A stretch of 64,000 nucleotides of DNA. Source: Caballeronia sp. NK8 (GTDB lineage Bacteria > Pseudomonadota > Gammaproteobacteria > Burkholderiales > Burkholderiaceae). Below the pieces are notes generated by a model. The model was not told where the DNA came from and searched no databases. It saw nothing but the letters and a program-made list of their open reading frames with translations. The stretch lies in contig NZ_AP024325.1 of NCBI RefSeq assembly GCF_018408855.1, forward strand, positions 992,001-1,056,000. Reading direction: 5' to 3'. Positions within the stretch are counted from its first letter, which is position 1; every line of letters begins with the position of its first letter. Below, piece by piece: positions 1 to 6,900 of the stretch. The translations under genes were made by a program, and so were the position numbers.

Positions 1-2
1 AG

Positions 3-509
3 TATGGCCTGACGTTCTGGCTGCCCACCATCATCCGCAGGACCGGTGTCGCGGACCCGCTGTGGGTCGGCATTCTCACCGCGATTCCGTATCTCTGCGC
101 CATCGTCGCACTGCCGCTGATCGGCGCGAGCGCCGACAAGCGCCGCGAACGCCGCCTGCATCTCGCCATTCCGATGCTCGTGTCCGCCGCCGGTTTCGCC
201 ACCTTGCCGATGCTCGGCAGCGTGGGCGCGTCGATCGTCTGCGTGAGCATCGCGGCGGCAGGGATTCTCGCGTCGTCGTCGCAATTCTGGTCACTGCCCA
301 CGGCGGTACTCGGCGGCATGTCGGCGGCGGCGGGCATCGCGGCGGTGAACTGCTTCGCCAATCTCGCGGGCTTCTTCTCGCCGGCGATCGTCGGCTGGCT
401 CAATGACTTCACGGGCAAATCGACCGCGGGCCTGATCTTCATCTCGGTGGCGGTCGTCATCGGCGCGGTGCTCGTGTTCTTCGTGCCCGCCAAGACCGTC
501 AATCGCTGA
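3..509 (+). CDS. MFS transporter, C-terminal part (gene truncated by window edge)
   Basis: The reading frame enters from the left edge and ends at a TGA, giving 168 residues. It shows at least four hydrophobic membrane segments separated by a short basic loop (Asp-Lys-Arg-Arg-Glu-Arg-Arg around residue 44), the usual pattern of the C-terminal half of a major facilitator protein. The sequence resembles the anion:cation symporter group that carries organic acids. It sits 27 bp before the split transketolase genes, so it probably imports or exports the sugar or acid substrate of that pathway. The N-terminal half and the start lie outside the window. The substrate is not readable from what remains. 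Confidence 0.85.
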   Translation, partial: YGLTFWLPTIIRRTGVADPLWVGILTAIPYLCAIVALPLIGASADKRRERRLHLAIPMLVSAAGFATLPMLGSVGASIVCVSIAAAGILASSSQFWSLPTAVLGGMSAAAGIAAVNCFANLAGFFSPAIVGWLNDFTGKSTAGLIFISVAVVIGAVLVFFVPAKTVNR

Positions 510-536
510 TTTCACATTCAATCAAGGAGACAACAC

Positions 537-1379
537 ATGAGCACTCCCGTCATCGAAGAGGTAACGCTCGCCGAGCGTGCCTATCGTATCCGCCGCAATG
601 CCCTGCTGATGGGCGAAGTGCAAGGCCAGGGATATATCGGTCAGGCGCTCGATATCGCCGATGTACTGGCCGTCGCGTACTTCGGCGCGATGAACTATCG
701 GCCCGAAGACCCCGAATGGGAAGGCCGCGACCGCTTCCTGCTGTCCAACGGTCACTATGCGATCGCGCTCTACGCCGCGCTGTTCGAAGCGGGCATCCTG
801 CCGCAAGAGGAACTCGAAACCTACGGCAGCGACGACAGCCGCCTGCCGATGTCCGGCATGGCCAGCTACACGCCCGGCATGGAGATGTCCGGCGGCTCGC
901 TCGGGCAGGGCCTGACGATCGCGGTGGGCCGTGGTCTCGGTCTGAAGCGCAAGGGTTCGAAGTCGTTCGTCTACACGCTCTTTTCCGATGGCGAACTCGA
1001 CGAAGGCTCGGTCTGGGAAGGCTTGATGTCGGCGGCGCACTGGAAACTCGACAACCTCATCGCGATGGTCGATGTGAACAACCAGCAGGCCGATGGCCCG
1101 TCGACGCAGATCATGGCGTTCGAGCCGCTCGTCGACAAGCTCGAGGCCTTCGGCTGGTATGTGCAGCGCGTGGACGGCAATGATATCGACGCCGTGAAGG
1201 CGGCATTCGACAACGCGCGCACGCTGAAGGAGGCGAAACCGCGCATCATCGTGTGCGATACGAAGATGGGCTGTGGCGTGCCCTTCCTCGAACAGCGCGA
1301 GAAAAACCATTTCATCCGCGTCGATGCCCATGAATGGCAACTGGCGCTCCAGGCACTCGAAGCAGGGAGACAAGCATGA
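537..1379 (+). CDS. Transketolase, N-terminal (thiamine diphosphate-binding) subunit
   Basis: This 280-residue protein is the first half of a transketolase split into two genes, a form common in sugar-acid and polyol catabolic operons. It carries the thiamine-diphosphate motif as SDGELDEGSVWE followed about 25 residues later by DVNNQQADG; the classical first Gly of GDG is Ser here. The start has a good GGAG ribosome site 8 bp upstream (AAGGAGACAACACATG). Its stop overlaps the start of the next gene as ATGA, indicating translational coupling to the C-terminal subunit. It should transfer two-carbon ketol units between sugar phosphates in the cytoplasm. Confidence 0.93.
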   Translation: MSTPVIEEVTLAERAYRIRRNALLMGEVQGQGYIGQALDIADVLAVAYFGAMNYRPEDPEWEGRDRFLLSNGHYAIALYAALFEAGILPQEELETYGSDDSRLPMSGMASYTPGMEMSGGSLGQGLTIAVGRGLGLKRKGSKSFVYTLFSDGELDEGSVWEGLMSAAHWKLDNLIAMVDVNNQQADGPSTQIMAFEPLVDKLEAFGWYVQRVDGNDIDAVKAAFDNARTLKEAKPRIIVCDTKMGCGVPFLEQREKNHFIRVDAHEWQLALQALEAGRQA

Positions 1380-2359
1380 GCACCCGTCTGAAAACATCCG
1401 CGATGATCGCGTCGATTGCAAGCGAAGGACAGATCACGCGCTCCGCGCCGTTCGGCCACGCGCTCGTGGAACTGGCGCGAGCGAAGGCGAACGTCATCGG
1501 CATGACAGCAGATCTCGGCAAATACACCGATCTGCATATCCTTGCGAAAGAATTTCCCGAGCGTTATTACCAGATGGGCATGGCCGAGCAATTGTTGATG
1601 GGCGCGGCCTCGGGTTTCGCGCATGAAGGCGCGCAGCCGTTCGTCACCACTTATGCGGTGTTCGCGACGCGCCGTGCGTATGACTTCATCCATCAGACAA
1701 TCGCGGAAGACAATCTCGATGTGAAGATCGTCGCTGCGCTGCCGGGGCTGACAACAGGTTACGGTCCGAGTCACCAGGCGGCGGAAGACCTCGCGCTGAT
1801 GCGCGCGATGCCGAACATGACCGTGATCGATCCGTGCGATGCGCTCGATATCGAGCAGATGGTGCCCGCGATCGCCGCGCACAAGGGTCCGGTCTATGCG
1901 CGACTGTTACGCGGCAACGTGCCCGCCGTCCTCGACGAATACGACTATTCGTTCGAACTCGGCCGTGCAAAGCTCGTGCGCGATGGCCGCGACGTGCTCA
2001 TCATCTCGTCGGGCATCATGACCATGCGCGCGCTGGAAACCGCCAAGGCACTGCAGGCCGATAGCGTCGACGTAGCGGTGTTGCATGTGCCGACCATCAA
2101 GCCGCTCGATACCGAGACGATCATCCGCGAGGCGAAGCGTTCGGGGCGGCTCGTGGTGGTGGCTGAAAACCATACGGTGATCGGCGGACTGGGCGAGGCG
2201 GTGGCGACCGCGCTGCTGACTGCGGGCGTGACGCCTACGTATCGTCAGATCGCGCTGCCTGACGCGTTCCTCGATGCTGGCGCGTTGCCTACGTTGCATG
2301 ATCGTTACGGCATTTCCACCAATGTGATGGCGGATACGATCAAGGGGTGGATTGCGTAA
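1376..2359 (+). CDS. Transketolase, C-terminal (pyrimidine-binding plus C-terminal domain) subunit
   Basis: This 327-residue partner has the order pyrimidine-binding domain then transketolase C-terminal domain. The motif YQMGMAEQ contains the Glu that activates thiamine diphosphate, and GYGPSHQAAED is typical of the family. The ATG at 1376 is chosen because it overlaps the upstream stop (ATGA) and gives the family start; an in-frame start at 1334 would run back into the N-terminal subunit gene. The two subunits should form one heteromeric enzyme. The preceding MFS gene suggests a dedicated uptake-and-catabolism operon whose 5' part is off the window. Confidence 0.92.
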   Translation: MSTRLKTSAMIASIASEGQITRSAPFGHALVELARAKANVIGMTADLGKYTDLHILAKEFPERYYQMGMAEQLLMGAASGFAHEGAQPFVTTYAVFATRRAYDFIHQTIAEDNLDVKIVAALPGLTTGYGPSHQAAEDLALMRAMPNMTVIDPCDALDIEQMVPAIAAHKGPVYARLLRGNVPAVLDEYDYSFELGRAKLVRDGRDVLIISSGIMTMRALETAKALQADSVDVAVLHVPTIKPLDTETIIREAKRSGRLVVVAENHTVIGGLGEAVATALLTAGVTPTYRQIALPDAFLDAGALPTLHDRYGISTNVMADTIKGWIA

Positions 2360-2406
2360 TGGTTGCTGCGATGCCGGCTCATACGTTCGTCATGCTGCCG
2401 GCAAAA

Positions 2407-2661
2407 TCACGCTGTAGGACCACCACCTGCGACGATCAGTGTCGCGCCGCAGGTGGTGCCGCTACCGTGATGCGCGACGCTGCGCCCGTCGATCGTACCG
2501 AGACCGCCGCCGGTGATGACGCCCGGACCGTGCAAGGGACATGTGACGGTGTCGCCGATGCGTGCGGCGGGACGGCCGTCGATTACCAGATTGGAACTGG
2601 CGGTGGTTACCATGCCGCCGTGGGTGGTAGGGGTGCCCAGGGTTGCGATTGGGGTTGTCAT
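2407..2661 (-). CDS. PAAR-domain type VI secretion spike tip protein
   Basis: The 84-residue protein is a single PAAR domain: it begins with a short Gly/Thr-rich segment and has DGRPAARIGDTVTCPLHGPG, GLGTIDGRSVAHHGSGTTCG and a Gly-rich end. Such proteins form the zinc-bound conical tip on a VgrG spike. The His and Cys positions needed for metal binding are present. It is the last gene on the strand shared with the VgrG-Rhs fusion, which has no PAAR domain of its own, so it is the natural tip for that spike. The immunity-like genes between them have lower GC, and this gene returns to genome-like GC. Confidence 0.92.
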   Translation of the reverse strand: MTTPIATLGTPTTHGGMVTTASSNLVIDGRPAARIGDTVTCPLHGPGVITGGGLGTIDGRSVAHHGSGTTCGATLIVAGGGPTA

Positions 2662-2772
2662 GGGAGGGCTATGAATGTTCTACGTGTCTTCGATGGCTCG
2701 TCGGTCGATGAGCGCTGATAGCGCATATCTGTGTGGTCACACTAAAGCAACGCCACCGTTTACATCCGAAAT

Positions 2773-3018
2773 TCAAGATTTCTTCTTAATCGACTCGTCC
2801 TCCGTCTCATAGTGGATTAACCCATATTTATCAGTCTTCACAAGTATTCCTTGCGTTGGAATTCCTTCGACTGATGAACCATCGGATGTGAACCAGTCTT
2901 CATACCCCGAGACGCATTGCTTGCTGTCGAAATCGCAGACGACAACCCCTTGAACACCCTTTTCAACAAAAACAGAATCGCCGATTTTTATGATTTTCCC
3001 GCTCTCAAAATATTTCAT
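2773..3018 (-). CDS. Small acidic protein of the Rhs islet, possible immunity protein
   Basis: This 81-residue protein has no signal peptide or membrane segment. It has a beta-rich pattern (IKIGDSVFV, GVQGVVVCDFD, TQGILVKTDKYGLIHY) and an acidic tail ending in three Lys and a Ser. From memory, short proteins of this build occur beside Rhs and other polymorphic toxins as probable immunity proteins, but I cannot name the family with certainty. The DNA is much AT-richer than the flanking PAAR gene, as expected for exchangeable toxin-immunity cargo. Its matching toxin may be absent, which would make it an orphan immunity gene. Confidence 0.55.
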   Translation of the reverse strand: MKYFESGKIIKIGDSVFVEKGVQGVVVCDFDSKQCVSGYEDWFTSDGSSVEGIPTQGILVKTDKYGLIHYETEDESIKKKS

Positions 3019-3162
3019 CCCCGCTATCGGCTGTTCGAAATTTCATTTCGTCAGGTTATCCATTCCCTGCTATCGATACGCTCTATCATCGAAACCGCGT
3101 ACGTTTCTCGCCGGTCAGTGGCGCGACGCGCATAACAAATTGTTCGCCTGAGATATGCTGAT

Positions 3163-3537
3163 TCACTCACGCATCAAGTCCACAATCTCGGTCAGCCCCC
3201 TTGCTCTCGCCATCTCCAAAGGTGTCTCTTCGAATTCGTTTCGAGCGAGCCGCGCGGCACCAGAATTTAATAATATTTTTACAATTTCGACATGGCCTTG
3301 CGCAATCGCCTCGTGCAGCGGCGTATTTCCAAGCTCACCAACGGCATTCACATTGACGCCACCGTTTAACAGCGCGACAACTTCGTCACAAATTCCTCGA
3401 ATGCAGGCAACATTTAGCGGGCTATTACCAAAATTCCCAATTTGATTTACGTCCGTAAGTTCCATCTCGCTGAATTCAGGCAAGCCTTCGTCCATATAAC
3501 GCTTCAAGATTTGCGCCGCAACAGCGTCTCTGTCCAT
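3163..3537 (-). CDS. Ankyrin-repeat protein, probable cytoplasmic immunity or accessory protein
   Basis: The 124-residue protein has two to three ankyrin repeats: NSPLNVACIRGICDEVVALL, then NTPLHEAIAQGHVEIVKILL, then a degenerate repeat with ETPLEMARARGLTEIV. The ATG at 3537 is preferred over the upstream GTG at 3570 because a clear GGGAGGA ribosome site lies about 10 bp before it. There is no signal peptide. Ankyrin proteins are known companions of polymorphic toxins, where they act as immunity or adaptor proteins. Position third after the Rhs toxin tip and low GC support that reading, but binding to the toxin is untested. Confidence 0.7.
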   Translation of the reverse strand: MDRDAVAAQILKRYMDEGLPEFSEMELTDVNQIGNFGNSPLNVACIRGICDEVVALLNGGVNVNAVGELGNTPLHEAIAQGHVEIVKILLNSGAARLARNEFEETPLEMARARGLTEIVDLMRE

Positions 3538-3593
3538 ATACAAGTTCCTCCCTAACGAGCTGTCAAACACTCATTTTTGCGCACACACCGCAG

Positions 3594-3989
3594 TCACGAA
3601 CGATCTCGAAAGATGATTCCCGCCGCAAAGCCGATAAGCACAGGCACAAGTGAGCAGAGAAAGTAAATTTGAAAGACGATCCATGCTCCTCGTGTTCCGG
3701 GAAAATCAACTTGCATCCCTGAAATACCCTTCACCTTTTCGATCGCCACGGCAAGAATCGGAATCAGTATTAGATAGGACAAACCTGGGAGCCCTATCCA
3801 ACTCATTGAGTGCCTGGAAGCGAGAAACGAGGAGAAGGCGGGCACCACCCACAGTACGAGTAATGCTAGATCAACATTTAACTTAATTCTCGCGAATTGA
3901 TAATCACCTATTTCCATCAATAAATTCGAAATAGAAAGAAACACGAAAATCATTATCAAGCCCATCAACCAAAACTTGAATGCACGCAT
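3594..3989 (-). CDS. Four-helix inner membrane protein directly after the Rhs toxin, immunity candidate
   Basis: The 131-residue protein has about four hydrophobic helices (around residues 4-24, 40-60, 68-85 and 100-125) and no recognised domain. The ATG at 3989 lies 2 bp after the Rhs stop, and its ribosome site GGAGAAG sits inside the last Rhs codons, so the two are translationally coupled. A TTG start at 4004 is possible but less likely. Tight coupling to the 3' toxin tip is the normal arrangement for a cognate immunity gene. An inner-membrane immunity protein would suit a toxin acting in the periplasm or on membranes. Function is inferred from position only. Confidence 0.6.
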   Translation of the reverse strand: MRAFKFWLMGLIMIFVFLSISNLLMEIGDYQFARIKLNVDLALLVLWVVPAFSSFLASRHSMSWIGLPGLSYLILIPILAVAIEKVKGISGMQVDFPGTRGAWIVFQIYFLCSLVPVLIGFAAGIIFRDRS

Positions 3990-3990
3990 G

Positions 3991-6900
3991 TCATTCTTCT
4001 CCAAGTTTTGAGTTGTAGACTGGATATGGTTTATACCCAGCCTCGTGTGGCTGTGGACCAGGATTAATTGGGAAGTTTGGCCATGCGGATCTCGGCAGAG
4101 TCACGCCACATTCTTTCATTGCTTGTTCGACGCAATGGCAGCAATTGAATTCTGTAAAACTGTAATCCTCTCCTTCACATTGCTGCATTGCCTTCTTGAT
4201 GCAATCGTCTTTATCGCTGTCCTTTTGGGTGGTACATACCGTTCCTCGTTTATTCGGAGCCGGGTCAGCATGAACGCCGTCAGGATCGAAGCTGGACGTC
4301 GAGCCGTCCGCGAAGCGAGCGTAGCAATGGCGCGCGTAGGGCAATGGCAGCTGCAAAGGTCGATAGCACATCTGCAACAATCCTAAGGGATCAATGCTGG
4401 TAATCGGGTTTGATTCAACGTAAATGTATCCATTGAATCCGCCCCGCAACCCAATCGGATCCTGATTGACATACCTCCCCGCCTGCGCATCGTAATACCT
4501 GAACCGGTTGTAACACAGCCCGCTCTCGACATCGTAATACTGGCCGGGAAGCCGTATCGGATTTTCCACCTCGCGCGCGAAGCAATGCCGCATCTTTCCG
4601 TACGCGCTGAACTCCGCCGCCCACACCACCTTGCGCTGGTCATCATAGAGTTCCTGTGGCGTGCCCAGATGATCCGTAACGTAGTGGAACACCACCCCGC
4701 CCTCGAGTTTCGCGAGCGGCCCCGCGTGATCGGGATGCGGCACATACACGATCTGACGATCATCACGCGCCGTATCGCCTGCGTGCACCTCCTGCATCAT
4801 CCAGTCGCCATCCCATACGAACAGCGTTGTCTTCTGCACGCCATCGGCCGATGCATGTTCCTTCGCGATACGTCGCCCCAGCGCATCGTACGTGTAGCGG
4901 CTGCGCGCGCCGTCGTCGTGATCGATGGCCGCAAGCTGGTGAGCGCCGTCGTAGCGGTAGCGCGTTACATGCGGCCGAGGAGTGTGCGTCGCCTTCGGCT
5001 GCACACCGGTGATCGTATCCATCACCCGGATGAAGCTGTCCTTCGCCGTCGGTTCCGGCGCGGGTGGCAACGGCACCGTGCGCGTGGTCCGGTTGCCGTG
5101 ACCATCGTGCTCATACAGCAGCGCCTGCGGCGCGGCCACCTCCGGCGTCACCAACGCCTGCAACCGGTCGCCTTCGGCCCGACCTATCCATCCCGCGTGA
5201 CCCACCGCGAGCAGATTGCCCGCCGCATCGTAGGCGAACGCCTCGTCCCCGGCGCGTCCGCCGCCCACGCTGATCAACCGCGCGAGCGGATCGTAGCGAT
5301 ACTGCTTCTCGCCGCGCCATGCATCGCGCAATGCCGTGATCTGGCCGCTCTCATCGTGGCTCCAGGTGCGCCACGCACGCGGTGACTCCAGCGCGCGGCC
5401 ACGCGCGTCCAGGTTCTGCCATTGATGTTGCGCGAGCTGTCCCGTCGGCCCGTAACCGTAGCGATGGGCCGCCGGTCCCTGCACACGCACCGTTTCACGG
5501 TGCAGCGCATCGCGCTCGAAGCTCGCGAGCGCCGCGCCATCGAGCAGCACGCCATGCACATGGCCCGAGCCGTAGCGCTGCCAGGCCAGCGCACCCACGC
5601 CGGGCATCCGGCTCGCCGTGCGATGGCCCAGCGCATCCAGCTCATGCGCAAGCCGCCACACGCGCCCGTGATGCGCCTGCACTTCCGCCGTGCGCCGCCC
5701 CGCGGCATCGTATTCGAACGTGATCTGGCTCGGCGTCTGTCCCGGCGATGACGCCTGCGCCTGCGTAAGCAACCCGCGCGCGTCGTAACGATAGCTCGCC
5801 TGGCTGCCATCGCCCGCGCGACGCTCGATCGGGCGGCCCAGCACGTCATACGTGATGTCGGTGACGATCTGGCCGTCGTCGCCGTGATCGGTGCGCCCGG
5901 TCATCTCGCCTGCCGCGTTGTAGCGGAACGACTGTCTGCGTCCGTCGAAGCCGGTCTGTTCGATCAGGCGATCGCGGCTATCGTAGGCGAAGGTCGTCGT
6001 GTCGCCGTTCGCGTTGTGCAATGCGGTCACACGGCCGATTGAATCGTACTCGAACCGCTGCGCGCCACCCGCCGGATCGACGACCGCGAGCCGCTGATCG
6101 TACGCATCCCACTCGGTGCGCATGATCCGCTTCAGCGGATCGCGCTGCGCAACCGCGCGCCCTGCCTCGTCGTAATCGATGCGCCACCAGCCCATGCCCG
6201 CCGGCTGGTAGCCCGTGAAGCGTCCTGCGCCACTCTTTGCGTAGAAGCTGGCGTGGCCGAGCGCATCGGTGGTCTGCGTGAGGTTGCCGAGCGTGTCGTA
6301 GTCGTATCGCGTCGTATGGCCCGAGCAATCGGTACGGGCGATCATCTGGCCCGCGCCATCCCATTGCATGCGCGTGACGTTGCCGAGCGCATCGGTGCGC
6401 GTAACCGGCATGCCGTCGCGATACGCATAGGACGTCGTGTTGCCCAGTGGATCGGTCTCGGTGACGAGATGCCCCGCATCGTCGTACGCGCGCTGCCAGA
6501 GCTGACCCGCCGGATCGGCGATCTGTATCGGCTGATTCAGCGCGTCGTAGCTCACGCGTGTGACGTTGCCCGCTGCGTCTATGATCGTCGTCGCGTTGCC
6601 GCGCGTGTCGTTGACAATGCGCGTCGCGCGGCCTAGTTCGTCGGTGTAGCCGCTTATGCTGCCGGTTTCGTCGAAGTGCGTCTGACGGATCGCACCATCG
6701 GGATACAGCACGCGGTCCACCGCCCACAGGCCGTTGTAGTGGTATTCGGTTGTGCGCCCCAGGCCATCGGTGACGCGCGTGGTGCTCGCGCCCGGCAGAT
6801 AGGTGAAGCGCGTGTCGCGGGTGATCGTGCGCCTGGCGTCGTCGTCGACATAGGCGAAGGTGCGAGTCACGCGCGCCTGTGGCGTATCGCCCTCCCACTC

